The translations under genes were made by a program, and so were the position numbers. Under the pieces are notes generated by a model. That model worked only from the letters and a program-made list of their open reading frames with translations, was not told the origin of the DNA and did not search any database. DNA of 64,000 bases from Clostridium sp. MD294 (GTDB taxonomy: Bacteria; Bacillota; Clostridia; Lachnospirales; Anaerotignaceae): assembly GCF_000364165.2 (NCBI RefSeq), contig NZ_CP097810.1, forward strand, positions 310,001 to 374,000, written 5' to 3'. Position 1 is the first letter of the stretch. The number at the start of each line of letters is the position of its first letter. Below are positions 35,128 through 44,111 of the stretch, piece after piece.

Positions 35128-37293
35128 TTATTCCTCCCTTAATGCTTCTAGCAATGCCTTACCAAAAGCACTCAATTCTTTTTTCTCCTCTTTTTCTGCC
35201 TTTTTTTGATTTCTCATATAATTTTGTACAGTATTTTTAGAAGCTCCTTTTTGTTCTGAAATTTTTTTATGCAATGTATCTGCTTTTTCTCTAAACCCAC
35301 ATACACAAACATATGTTTTTTTGTCGCCTTCTCCAAATAATTCCATTTTCTTATGGCAAGTAGGGCATCTCATATTTGTTGCCATACTAATATGAATACG
35401 CTGTCCGCATTCTCTATCTTGACAAATAAGCATTTTACCCTTTTTACCATTTACTGCAAGCATAGGCTTACCACACACAGAACATTTTGTTCTAGTAATA
35501 TTGTCATGTTTATATTGCTCTGTGTTGTCTTTAACCTCTTTGATAAGTGTATGTGTATATTGTTTTATATTTTCCATAAATTCCTTTTTTTGTTGTTTTC
35601 CTTTGCTTATAGCTTCTAATTCTTTTTCCCATTTTGCTGTCAAAAGCGGTTCTTTTAAATCAGAAGGTGCTAAGTTAACAAGCTGTATTCCTTTTGAAGT
35701 AGGATAAAGGGCATTTCCCTTTTTTTCAATATAAAAAGAAGAAAATAACTTTTCAATAATATCTGCTCTTGTTGCAGGTGTGCCAAGTCCTCCTTCTATA
35801 TATTCCTTCATTGTGTTATCTTTTAAATAAGCAGAAGGATTTTCCATAGCAGAAAGAAGTGTCGCCTCTGTATATCTAGAAGGAGGTGTTGTTTGTAACT
35901 GTTTGAGCTGCACTGTTTGACATACAAAACTATCTCCTTGTTGTAATGCAGGCAAATTTTGTTGTTCTTCTTCCTGTTCTGATGTGTTTTCTGTAATTTC
36001 TTTCCAACCTTTTTCAATTATAACGCTACCTGATGCTGTAAATATTTTATTATCACATTCCAATATTGCTTTTATTTTTTCATATACATAATTGTTATAA
36101 AAACAAGTTAGAAATCTTTTTACTACAAGCATATATATTCTTTTTTCTGCTGTAGTCATAGAAATCATATTAGCACTTTGTTCTGTAGGTATAATAGCAT
36201 GATGCTCTGTTACTTTACTGTTATTGATACAATGTTTTGAAATGGCTTGTTTATTTTTTATAATATGTGATACAAAAGGTACAAAATCTCCTTTTGATAC
36301 TGCCTTTAATCTTTCTACCAATGTTGGTACAATATCATCTGTCAAATAGCGAGAGTCTGTTCTGGGGTATGTGAGTGCTTTGTGCTTTTCATATAAATTT
36401 TGCATAGTATTTAATGTTTCTTTTGCTGACATATCATAATATCTGTTAGCATCTCTTTGTAACTCTGTTAAATCATAAAGCATAGGAGGATGGGTTACTT
36501 TTTTTGTTTTGCTAATTTGTTTTACCACAAATTTTTTATTCTTTATACTTTCTGCAATTTCTTTTGCTTTTTGTTTCTCAAAAATATTCGTTTGTTTTTT
36601 ATCATTTTGATATGTCACAAAAAATTTGCCTAAATCTGCCCTTACAATATAATAGTCTTTAGGAACAAATTTTTTGATTTGCTGTTCTCTTTGTACAATC
36701 ATAGCTAATGTAGGTGTTTGTACACGTCCTGCTGAAAGTTGTGCATTATATTTACAAGTTAATGCTCTTGTCACATTTAGTCCCACTAGCCAATCTGCTT
36801 CTGCTCTGGCTTGTGCACAGCGATACAATGACAAATACTGTTTTCCATCTTTTAAATTAGAAAAACCTTGTTTGATTGCTTTATCTGTCTGAGAAGAAAT
36901 CCAAAGTCTTTTGATAGGCTTTTTTACCCCTACCTTTTCCAATATCCATCTTGCAACAAGTTCTCCTTCTCTGCCAGAGTCTGTTGCAATGATAATAGAA
37001 GATACTTCTTTACTCAAAAGTAACTTTTTAACAATACCAAACTGCTTTGCTGTTTGAGGTATGACTTTTAATTTCATATTATCAGGCATAATAGGCAATG
37101 TTTCCATAGACCACTGTTTATATTGTTCTCCATAATATTCTGGCTCTACTAATGTTACTAAATGCCCTAATGCCCATGTTACAATATATTGGGCTCCTTC
37201 TATATATCCTCCAGCCACTTTAGTACATTTAAGCACTCTAGCTATTTCTTTTGCTACAGAAGGCTTTTCCGCTAATACTACTATTTTTGACAT
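35128..37293 (-). CDS. topB: DNA topoisomerase III (type IA)
   Basis: A 721-residue enzyme that decatenates DNA. The TOPRIM domain has IIATDSGREGELVARWIL near residue 100; SAGRVQTPTLAMIV follows near 195; the active-site tyrosine lies in LTYPRTDSRYL near 310. Two C-terminal zinc ribbons (CSVCGKPM...CQDREC and CPTCHKKM...CVCG) are intact. TopB copies in Firmicutes are often on mobile elements, but no conjugation gene is near and this copy is in a housekeeping run. Confidence 0.95.
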   Translation of the reverse strand: MSKIVVLAEKPSVAKEIARVLKCTKVAGGYIEGAQYIVTWALGHLVTLVEPEYYGEQYKQWSMETLPIMPDNMKLKVIPQTAKQFGIVKKLLLSKEVSSIIIATDSGREGELVARWILEKVGVKKPIKRLWISSQTDKAIKQGFSNLKDGKQYLSLYRCAQARAEADWLVGLNVTRALTCKYNAQLSAGRVQTPTLAMIVQREQQIKKFVPKDYYIVRADLGKFFVTYQNDKKQTNIFEKQKAKEIAESIKNKKFVVKQISKTKKVTHPPMLYDLTELQRDANRYYDMSAKETLNTMQNLYEKHKALTYPRTDSRYLTDDIVPTLVERLKAVSKGDFVPFVSHIIKNKQAISKHCINNSKVTEHHAIIPTEQSANMISMTTAEKRIYMLVVKRFLTCFYNNYVYEKIKAILECDNKIFTASGSVIIEKGWKEITENTSEQEEEQQNLPALQQGDSFVCQTVQLKQLQTTPPSRYTEATLLSAMENPSAYLKDNTMKEYIEGGLGTPATRADIIEKLFSSFYIEKKGNALYPTSKGIQLVNLAPSDLKEPLLTAKWEKELEAISKGKQQKKEFMENIKQYTHTLIKEVKDNTEQYKHDNITRTKCSVCGKPMLAVNGKKGKMLICQDRECGQRIHISMATNMRCPTCHKKMELFGEGDKKTYVCVCGFREKADTLHKKISEQKGASKNTVQNYMRNQKKAEKEEKKELSAFGKALLEALREE

Positions 37294-37298
37294 ATTAA

Positions 37299-38048
37299 TT
37301 ATCCTTTCTTATTTTGAAAATGATAAGCACAACTTAACAATAATTTTTCTGGTAAAAATCGCTCTACTATATGTGTTATTTTCATAGTGATGCCTGGTAT
37401 AATAATCATTTTTCCCTCGAACATTTTTTTCAGTGCATATTTTGCTACTGTTTTACTTTTCATGCCTTTTAAACTAAATGACACATTTGCCCTTTCATTA
37501 AATGCAGTATTTACTGGCCCTGGACAAAGTACAGATATTTTAATATTGCTGTTTTGTTTTTGTAGTTCTTTATAAACCGCTTCTGTTAAACGAAGTACAT
37601 AAGATTTTGTAGCATAATATGTTGCCATGAGAGGCCCTGCTAAAAATGCTGCAGAAGATGAAACATTCATAATATAGCCTTTGTCTTTTTGTTTAAAATA
37701 TTGTATAAATAATTTTGTTAGTATATGCACTGCTTTTATATTCAAATCAATCATATTGAGCTCTTTTTGTAAAGGAATATTACAAAACTGCCCAAATGCA
37801 CCAAAACCTGCATTATTTATTACTATATCAATATCTTGCTCTTTCACCATATCATACAATTTATAGCAGTCTTTTTCACAAGATAAATCTACTGTAATTA
37901 TTTGTACATTAGTATATAATTTTTTTTGTACCTGTTTCATTTTTTTTGTATCTCTTGAAGCGATAATTAAATCATATCCCTTTTGACTTAATAATACAGC
38001 AAAATCTCTGCCTATACCAGATGTTGCACCTGTTATCAACGCTTTCAA
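37299..38048 (-). CDS. Short-chain dehydrogenase/reductase
   Basis: A 249-residue NAD(P)-dependent SDR. Rossmann GATSGIGRDFAVLL at the N-terminus, NNAGFGAFG near residue 82, active-site Ser in MNVSSSAAF and YYATKSYV (YxxxK), giving the catalytic triad, and PGPVNTAF near residue 175. Substrate unknown. Starts at TTG 38046-38048 after GGAGATG. First gene of the leftward operon with topB. Confidence 0.9.
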   Translation of the reverse strand: MKALITGATSGIGRDFAVLLSQKGYDLIIASRDTKKMKQVQKKLYTNVQIITVDLSCEKDCYKLYDMVKEQDIDIVINNAGFGAFGQFCNIPLQKELNMIDLNIKAVHILTKLFIQYFKQKDKGYIMNVSSSAAFLAGPLMATYYATKSYVLRLTEAVYKELQKQNSNIKISVLCPGPVNTAFNERANVSFSLKGMKSKTVAKYALKKMFEGKMIIIPGITMKITHIVERFLPEKLLLSCAYHFQNKKG

Positions 38049-38085
38049 AATACATCATCTCCTTTATATGATAGTCTGTACAAAC

Positions 38086-38114
38086 ATTATACTGAAAATA
38101 ACACAAAATAGCAA
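38086..38114 (-). promoter_or_regulatory. Promoter of the SDR-topB-nth operon
   Basis: TTGCTA (38109-38114), 17-base spacer, TATAAT (38086-38091) on the minus strand, 38 bases upstream of the TTG start. Confidence 0.6.
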
Positions 38115-38192
38115 TTTTATGCCTTTGACAATGTTTTTGTTTTATATTACAAAATTGTAATAAATTTGAAAACTTTTTTTGTTTATTTAACA

Positions 38193-38221
38193 ATGACAAA
38201 ACATTGAAATCCTGTTATAAT
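38193..38221 (+). promoter_or_regulatory. Promoter of the SLH protein gene
   Basis: ATGACA (38193-38198), 17-base spacer, TATAAT (38216-38221). Leader of about 75 bases up to the ATG at 38302, long for this genome. Confidence 0.7.
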
Positions 38222-38301
38222 AAACATAAAAATAATATTAAATTTATGTTAAAATTACATAAATTCTATATTAAAATGATATTTATATAGGAGGTTGTAC
38301 A

Positions 38302-40305
38302 ATGAAAAAATATATAAGTTTTCTGTTGGCAGGTGCTATGACACTTTCTGTAACAACAGTTAGTTTTGGTGCAAATTTTTCTGATATTAATAATGTACCT
38401 TGGCCAGGTGTAGAAACATATATCAATCAAGTAGCAGATAGCCAGTTAATGGTAGGAGAAAATATTGATGGTAAAATGATATTTCGTGCAAAAGACCCTG
38501 TTACATTGGTAGAAACAGCACAACTTGTTTACAATTTATTAAAAGCAACAAACCATTTAGAAAACAAAACAGATTTACCTACAAAATGGAACAGTGCATT
38601 AACAGCAGCAAATATTCCTGAATGGGCATACACTAGTGTATCTTATTGCTTAGAAACAAATATCACTACAGAGGCAGAAGTAAAAACATTTATGTCTGGT
38701 ACAACAAGTGTACAAGCCACAAGAGAGCAAGTAGCAGGTATGATAGGAAAAGCAATTGCTTCTGTAGATAATAGTGTTAATGCAAACAGTACTACTACAA
38801 AATTTGGTGATAACAGTGCAATTTCATCAGACAAAGTTGCTTATATTGCATTACTTTCTGAAAAAAGTATACTTTCCGGAGATGATTTAGGTAATTTTAA
38901 TCCTAAAAATAAAATCAATAGAGCAGAAATGGCTGTTATGATGACAAAAAGCAATGATGTACTTAAAAGTGTAACAAAACCAGCGGAAAATACAACAACT
39001 ACTACACCTAATACATCAACACCTAATACATCAACACCTAACACACCAACAACACCTAATACATCAGCAGGAGGTTCTTCTTCAACAACATCTCCTACTA
39101 TACCTACTGTTCCAGAAGCACCAACAACAGGTACTTTTACAGCACAAATAGAACAAATGCAAGTAACAGGAAGCAACAAAATGTTAGCTCTTTACAATGG
39201 CTCTCAAGTAATGGGTTATTTAGGTGATAGTAGTGTACCTACAACATATCAAGATGGTACAGCGGGTAATTTTGATGATGTTGCTGTAGGTACAAGTGTA
39301 ACAATTACATACAATGGTTCTCGTATTACAAAAATGGTAATAAATACTACAGCACCTAAAAAAGAAGAAGTAAAAGACCAAGTATTAAAAGGACAACTTG
39401 CTAATATTACAAGAGATGAAATTCGTGTTGTAAAAGGTCAGCCATATTATTTAGCAGGAGATGTTGATGTTACAATCAATGGTAAAAGTAAAAAAGTAAA
39501 GGACTTAATAGAAGAATTTGACGATAAAGATGTAGATAATATTGAAGTAGAATTGACATTGGATTCTAGAGGAGATGTTTCTAAAATTGTAGCAAAAACA
39601 AAAGAAAAAAGCTATGAAGACTCAGGTACTATTAAAAAATTGACTAAAACAAGAATTTTATTTGATAATGGTACAGAATATAAAATTAGAGAAAAAGACG
39701 TTACTGTAAAACTTGATGGTGGTTCTTCTACATTGGAAAAAGCGATTGATAAAATCAATGATGCAGACAAAGATGATACATTTACAGCAGAAGTAGACAT
39801 TGATAAAGATGATGACGATTATGTAGAAAGAATAGAAATCAAATCAAAATCTTCTAGTAGTAGTAAAAGTGGAAGTGGTACTGTAAAAAGTGTCAGTGGC
39901 AAAAAAATGACTGTAGGAAGCAAATCTTATACTACAACAAGTGATACAGATTTTGATATTGATGATGGCGAAGATACCATTGATAGCATAAAAGAATTAG
40001 AAAAAGCAGTAGATGATGGTAAAACAGTAGAAGTAGAAGTGACTGTAAAAAGTGACGAGGTCACAAAAGTAAAAGGCTATGTATCAAAAGCTAAAGGTGA
40101 ATTAACTGATGTTGGCAGCAATAAAATTACAGTAAAATTTGACTCTGGAAAAACTACTTATAAATGTAAAAGTAATGTAGATATTGATGCTGGAAAATGT
40201 GATGACTTAGATGACTTAGACGATTATAATGATGACGAAGGCAATATCGATGTAGAATTAACTATAAACAGTAGTAACCAAGTGACTAAAATTAGAGAAA
40301 GATAA
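38302..40305 (+). CDS. SLH-domain surface protein with five repeats of an acidic beta-like module
   Basis: A 667-residue secreted protein with signal peptide (MKKYISFLLAGAMTLSVTTVSFG). Residues 25-215 hold SLH-type modules that anchor to wall polysaccharide (FSDINNVPWPGVETYINQ, GDDLGNFNPKNKINRAEMAVMM). A Thr/Pro/Asn linker of TPNTS repeats (about 225-265) follows, then about five copies of a module of around 75 residues ending in a VTKI-like strand, the later copies rich in Asp and Lys. Start ATG with TAGGAGG. High-expression features: strong promoter, strong ribosome binding site. Exact function unknown. Confidence 0.88.
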   Translation: MKKYISFLLAGAMTLSVTTVSFGANFSDINNVPWPGVETYINQVADSQLMVGENIDGKMIFRAKDPVTLVETAQLVYNLLKATNHLENKTDLPTKWNSALTAANIPEWAYTSVSYCLETNITTEAEVKTFMSGTTSVQATREQVAGMIGKAIASVDNSVNANSTTTKFGDNSAISSDKVAYIALLSEKSILSGDDLGNFNPKNKINRAEMAVMMTKSNDVLKSVTKPAENTTTTTPNTSTPNTSTPNTPTTPNTSAGGSSSTTSPTIPTVPEAPTTGTFTAQIEQMQVTGSNKMLALYNGSQVMGYLGDSSVPTTYQDGTAGNFDDVAVGTSVTITYNGSRITKMVINTTAPKKEEVKDQVLKGQLANITRDEIRVVKGQPYYLAGDVDVTINGKSKKVKDLIEEFDDKDVDNIEVELTLDSRGDVSKIVAKTKEKSYEDSGTIKKLTKTRILFDNGTEYKIREKDVTVKLDGGSSTLEKAIDKINDADKDDTFTAEVDIDKDDDDYVERIEIKSKSSSSSKSGSGTVKSVSGKKMTVGSKSYTTTSDTDFDIDDGEDTIDSIKELEKAVDDGKTVEVEVTVKSDEVTKVKGYVSKAKGELTDVGSNKITVKFDSGKTTYKCKSNVDIDAGKCDDLDDLDDYNDDEGNIDVELTINSSNQVTKIRER

Positions 40306-40307
40306 TT

Positions 40308-40678
40308 ATGAGAAATAGAAAAAATGCTTTGAAATATCGAAAAAAAAAATACAATGGGAACAAATAGCTTACTATTTAAATACAAAGTGTCCTAAATGTA
40401 GTCAAAAAACAGTTTGGCAAGTATATGAATATGATGCAAAATGTTGCATACTATGTAACGAATGGCTTGATGATGTTTGTGGTGATGAAAATTGTTATTA
40501 TTGCAATAATAGACCTCAAACACCATATGAAGTTTATTATTTTTCTGATATAAGCCCAAACAATGCTACTCAAAAAAAGAATTGGCGACGTCAAAATTAT
40601 CAACACAAAACAAACGGAAAAATAAAACATAATACCAAAAAGAAATTAATACAATACTATTATCATAATAATGAATAG
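40308..40678 (+). pseudogene. Cys-rich zinc-ribbon-like small gene, frame broken at an A10 run (or expressed by slippage)
   Basis: An ATG at 40308, two bases after the SLH stop, reads MRNRKNALKYRKKKYNGNK and stops at 40365-40367. In the -1 frame a second open stretch continues from the A10 run (40340-40349) to a TAG at 40676-40678 with four pairs of cysteines: CPKC, CCILC and CGDENCYYC, then a basic tail. Joining the two at the A run would give 123 residues. The second part has no start codon of its own. Either one A was lost, or RNA polymerase or ribosome slippage restores it. Family unknown. Confidence 0.6.
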
Positions 40679-40686
40679 TATTATAA

Positions 40687-40717
40687 AAAGCCTTGAGAAT
40701 ACTATACTCAAGGCTTT
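40687..40717. terminator. Bidirectional terminator between the Cys-rich gene and the aminopeptidase
   Basis: Perfect 11-bp stem AAAGCCTTGAG / CTCAAGGCTTT with a nine-base loop, between converging genes; U-rich exit on both sides. Confidence 0.85.
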
Positions 40718-40727
40718 ATACTATTAT

Positions 40728-41843
40728 TTATTTTAAATTTTCTGGATTTAACACTTCTAATTCTGGTAATACAAATATACCATCTTTTCTAATTAAAACA
40801 TCATCAAAATAAATTTCACCTCCACCATACTCTGGTGTCATAATCAGTACCAAATCCCAATGTATAGCAGATTTATTGCCATTTGGTGCATCATCATAGC
40901 AGTTACCTGGTGTAAAATGGATACTGCCCCTAATTTTTTCATCAAAAAGTATATTTGTCATAGGTTTTGTAATATAAGGATTGACTCCTATAGCGAACTC
41001 TCCTATATATTTCGCTCCTTCATCTGTGTGGAATATTTTTTCAAGACGTTGTTTGTCATTTCCATCAAAATCTACAATTTTACCATTTTGAAATGTAAGC
41101 TTTACATTTTGAAATGTAAAACTGTTATACTCTGAAGGTGTATTATATGTGATAGTACCATTGACTGAATTTTTAACAGGTGCTGTATATACCTCTCCGT
41201 CAGGAATGTTACATCTTCCAGCACATTTTACAGCAGGAATGTCTTTAATAGAAAATGTCAAATCAGTATCTTTTGCTACAATTCTGACTTTGTCTGTTTT
41301 ATTCATCAATTCTACTAAACTATCCATAGCATTTGACATTTTTTCATAGTTCAAATTGCAGACATTAAAATAAAAATCTTCAAATGCTTCTAAACTGGTA
41401 TGAGCAGACTGTGCCATAGAATTAGTAGGATAACGTAATACTACCCATTTTGTATGAGGTACTCTAATGTCATGATGTACAGGACTTGAATATAATCTTG
41501 TATGAAGGGAAAGCTTATCACTAGGAACATCTGATTGCTCTGCTAAATTGTCTTCTCCACGTATGCCAATGTAAGCATCCATTTGTTTCATTTTCATACA
41601 GTCTACTTCTGCCATCAATTTCTGTTGTTCTGCTGTTGCACCTAATAACAACTCTCTTTCTATGCTGTTTGTGTTTAATTCTACAAAAGGAATAGCCTCT
41701 ACAGCATAAATTTCTTTTATAAGTGCCTTTACAAGAGGAATAGGGTGTACACCATTACAACTGATAAGTACTTTTTCTCCTTTTTGCAATTGACAGGAAT
41801 GATGTACTAATTGTTTTGCTAATGTTTTAATTCTTTCGTCCAT
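40728..41843 (-). CDS. ampS: M29-family aminopeptidase (AmpS-like)
   Basis: A 371-residue metallo-aminopeptidase of family M29. Diagnostic pieces: LISCNGVHPIPLVKALI at the N-terminus, NIPDGEVYTAPVKNSVNG near 215, GEFAIGVNPYI near 285, and IHWDLVLIM near 335, holding the metal ligands. It removes N-terminal residues in the cytoplasm. The gene stands alone with its own AAGGAG site; expected length. Confidence 0.9.
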   Translation of the reverse strand: MDERIKTLAKQLVHHSCQLQKGEKVLISCNGVHPIPLVKALIKEIYAVEAIPFVELNTNSIERELLLGATAEQQKLMAEVDCMKMKQMDAYIGIRGEDNLAEQSDVPSDKLSLHTRLYSSPVHHDIRVPHTKWVVLRYPTNSMAQSAHTSLEAFEDFYFNVCNLNYEKMSNAMDSLVELMNKTDKVRIVAKDTDLTFSIKDIPAVKCAGRCNIPDGEVYTAPVKNSVNGTITYNTPSEYNSFTFQNVKLTFQNGKIVDFDGNDKQRLEKIFHTDEGAKYIGEFAIGVNPYITKPMTNILFDEKIRGSIHFTPGNCYDDAPNGNKSAIHWDLVLIMTPEYGGGEIYFDDVLIRKDGIFVLPELEVLNPENLK

Positions 41844-41936
41844 AATTTTATTTGCTCCTTTTTATTTTTTTAAAGTATAGTATTTTACAATTATATCAAA
41901 AAATATACAAATGTACATTTTTATTCTGTATTTGAT

Positions 41937-41965
41937 TTGACAAGCTATATTGTTTGTTTTACAAT
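41937..41965 (+). promoter_or_regulatory. Promoter of the NifX-like/yqeG pair
   Basis: TTGACA (41937-41942), 17-base spacer, TACAAT (41960-41965), 55 bases before the ATG at 42020. Confidence 0.75.
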
Positions 41966-42019
41966 ATCAATCGTGTATAGTAATTTGTATGTGAAGCAAA
42001 TTAGGAGGAGGAATAAATA

Positions 42020-42388
42020 ATGAGAATTGCAATACCATCAGAAAACGGTATGGTTTATCAACACTTTGGACACACACCAGAATTTACTATTTATGAAGTA
42101 GAGTCAGAATTAATCAAAAACAAAGAATTTGTTTCTACAGACGGTTCTGGACATGAAGCATTAGCAGATTTTTTAACAGTACATTCTGTAAATGTCGTAA
42201 TATGTGGTAACATTGGAAGCGGTGCAAAAAATGCACTTCGTGAAAAAAGAATTGAATTAATCCCTGGTGTTTCTGGAACAGCAGATGATATGATTGTAAA
42301 ATATTTAAGTGGTGAAAAAATGGGTAATCCAGATACAGAATGTACTCATCATCAACAAGACGGACACGAATGTTGTGACCATCATTAA
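42020..42388 (+). CDS. NifX/NifB-C-type iron-sulfur cluster-binding protein
   Basis: A 122-residue protein of the dinitrogenase iron-molybdenum cofactor-binding family (MRIAIPSENGMVYQHFGHTPEFTIYE, CGNIGSGAKNALREKRIEL). The C-terminal 15 residues are a His/Cys metal-binding tail (CTHHQQDGHECCDHH). No nif genes are nearby; the family members in non-diazotrophs have no settled role in Fe-S handling. Cotranscribed with yqeG, 25 bases downstream. Confidence 0.85.
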   Translation: MRIAIPSENGMVYQHFGHTPEFTIYEVESELIKNKEFVSTDGSGHEALADFLTVHSVNVVICGNIGSGAKNALREKRIELIPGVSGTADDMIVKYLSGEKMGNPDTECTHHQQDGHECCDHH

Positions 42389-42412
42389 ACTATAAGAATA
42401 GAGGAAACAACT

Positions 42413-42955
42413 ATGTTGTCTATTTTAAATACTATATTTCCAGATATTTATATTCCGTCTGTTTATGAATTGCCTTTAAATGAATTGAAAAAAAAAGGAA
42501 TTAAAGGACTTGTATTTGATATTGATAATACAATTGCTCCTTATGATGTAGCAGAACCAGATGAAAATATTGTTGAGTTGTTTCAAATGCTTAAAAAACA
42601 GGGGTTTCGCATTTGCATACTTTCTAACAACAATAAAAAAAGAGTTAAAATATTTAATCAAAAACTAAAAGTATTAGCCATACACAAAGCAGGAAAACCT
42701 GGTATCAAAAAATTAAGAAAAGCTATATCCGCTATGAAATTGACAGAAATAGAAACAGCAATGATAGGCGACCAAGTATTTACAGATATGTGGTGTGGAC
42801 ACAATGCAGGATTATATTGTATTATGACAGCACCGATATGCAATCGCGACCAATTTGTTACAAAAATAAAAAGAGGATTAGAAAAACAAGTAATGAAAAT
42901 TTATTTTAAACAACTAAAAAAACAGCAGCAGAACAGTAATGTTACTAAAATATAG
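42413..42955 (+). CDS. yqeG: YqeG family HAD-IIIA phosphatase
   Basis: A 180-residue HAD hydrolase with the nucleophile motif FDIDNTIAPYD near residue 38, CILSNNNKKR near 68 and the metal motif MIGDQVFTDMWCG near 120. YqeG is a widespread Firmicutes phosphatase with an unknown physiological substrate. It stands between the NifX-like gene and efp. Confidence 0.92.
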   Translation: MLSILNTIFPDIYIPSVYELPLNELKKKGIKGLVFDIDNTIAPYDVAEPDENIVELFQMLKKQGFRICILSNNNKKRVKIFNQKLKVLAIHKAGKPGIKKLRKAISAMKLTEIETAMIGDQVFTDMWCGHNAGLYCIMTAPICNRDQFVTKIKRGLEKQVMKIYFKQLKKQQQNSNVTKI

Positions 42956-43006
42956 TAATCAAACAGCTTATATTTTAACATTTTGCTGTAAAATTATATT
43001 TTTTTA

Positions 43007-43035
43007 TTGAAAAAGTTATCATTTTTCAGTAAAAT
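43007..43035 (+). promoter_or_regulatory. Probable efp promoter
   Basis: TTGAAA (43007-43012), 17-base spacer, TAAAAT (43030-43035), 41 bases before the efp ATG. An inverted repeat TGAAAAA/TTTTTCA lies in the spacer. Confidence 0.5.
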
Positions 43036-43075
43036 AATAATATGTTTGTTTTTTTAATGACAAGGAGGAAAATAC

Positions 43076-43642
43076 ATGATTTCAGCAGGTGAATTTAGAA
43101 ACGGTGTAACAATAGAATATGAAGGCGATATATTTATTATATTGGAATTTCAACATGTAAAACCAGGCAAAGGTGCCGCTTTTGTTCGTACAAAAATTAA
43201 AAATTTAAAAACAGGTAGTGTTGTAGAAAAAACATTCCGTCCTACAGAAAAAATGCCTAGAGCACACATTGATAGACAAGATATGCAATATCTTTATACA
43301 GACGGAGATTTATATCATTTTATGAATTCTGAAACATTTGACCAAATTGCTATTAATGCACAAGATGTAGGAGATACATTAAAATTTGTAAAAGAAAATG
43401 AAATGGTAAAAATACTTTCTTATGAAGGACAAGTATTCGGTATTGAACCACCATTATTTGTAGAATTAGAAATTACAGATACAGAACCTGGTTTTGCAGG
43501 CAATACTGCTCAAGGTGCAACAAAACCTGCTGTAGTAGAAACAGGTGCAACAGTACAAGTACCTTTGTTTATCAATCAAAATGAAATTATAAAAATTGAT
43601 ACACGTACAGGAGAATATTTAGGTAGAGCAAAAGAAGCATAA
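43076..43642 (+). CDS. efp: Translation elongation factor P
   Basis: A 188-residue EF-P that relieves ribosome stalling at polyproline. The KOW-like N-domain [17 protein letters not shown] is followed by [18 protein letters not shown], whose lysine in PGKG is the modification site, and the C-terminal OB domain ends [14 protein letters not shown]. No epmA/epmB or similar modifying gene is in the window. Confidence 0.97.
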   Translation: MISAGEFRNGVTIEYEGDIFIILEFQHVKPGKGAAFVRTKIKNLKTGSVVEKTFRPTEKMPRAHIDRQDMQYLYTDGDLYHFMNSETFDQIAINAQDVGDTLKFVKENEMVKILSYEGQVFGIEPPLFVELEITDTEPGFAGNTAQGATKPAVVETGATVQVPLFINQNEIIKIDTRTGEYLGRAKEA

Positions 43643-43665
43643 TTATCCCAAAGGGAGGCTGAAAT

Positions 43666-44013
43666 ATGGAATATTTTGAAAAAAAAATCACCTATTTGCG
43701 AGGACTTTGTGACGGCAGCGGCTATCCCTCAGACAGTAAAGAAGGCAAAATATTTCATGGCATATTAGACGTATTGGACGATATGGCTTTTATGTTAGAA
43801 AGTTATATGGAAGAAGTAGACGACTTTGATGATATGACGTGCGACGATGAAGAGGAACAAATACAATATTTGTATTCTTTTATTTGTCCAGAATGTGGTC
43901 AGGAAGTACAAGTAGAAGATGAAACAATGGAAAAAGAACAAGTACTTGTTTGTCCAAAATGTGGTAATTCTATACCTGTAGGAACATTAGATGTAGACGA
44001 ATTAAGTTTTTAA
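43666..44013 (+). CDS. CD1247-type N-terminal domain and zinc-ribbon protein
   Basis: A 115-residue protein. The N-terminus (YFEKKITYLRGLCDGSGYPSDSKEGKIFHGILDVLDDMA) looks like the CD1247 N-terminal domain found next to efp in clostridia; an acidic linker follows, then a zinc ribbon (CPECGQEV and CPKCGNSI) at residues 75-105. Begins 23 bases after efp, same operon. Function unknown; the constant pairing with efp hints at a translation or quality-control role. Confidence 0.8.
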   Translation: MEYFEKKITYLRGLCDGSGYPSDSKEGKIFHGILDVLDDMAFMLESYMEEVDDFDDMTCDDEEEQIQYLYSFICPECGQEVQVEDETMEKEQVLVCPKCGNSIPVGTLDVDELSF

Positions 44014-44017
44014 ATGA

Positions 44018-44052
44018 AAAAAGAGAAATCTGTAAAAAGATTTCTCTTTTTG
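44018..44052 (+). terminator. Terminator of the efp operon
   Basis: AAAAAGAGAAATC / GATTTCTCTTTTT, a 13-bp stem with an eight-base loop, ending in U5. Confidence 0.9.
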
Positions 44053-44111
44053 TTATATTTTACAATTTGATATAGGTATAAAAATAATATATTTCCATCA
44101 TACTATTTTAT

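Noticed and set aside
35128-37293. topB as a marker of an integrative element
   Set aside because: No relaxase, integrase, type IV secretion or attachment repeats nearby, and flanking genes are housekeeping.
38841-39179. 112-codon minus-strand frame inside the SLH gene
   Set aside because: Antisense of the Thr/Pro repeat linker (LGVDVLGV repeats); no ribosome binding site.
43008-43028. Inverted repeat TGAAAAA/TTTTTCA as a terminator of yqeG
   Set aside because: No U run follows; it overlaps the probable efp promoter and is weak.
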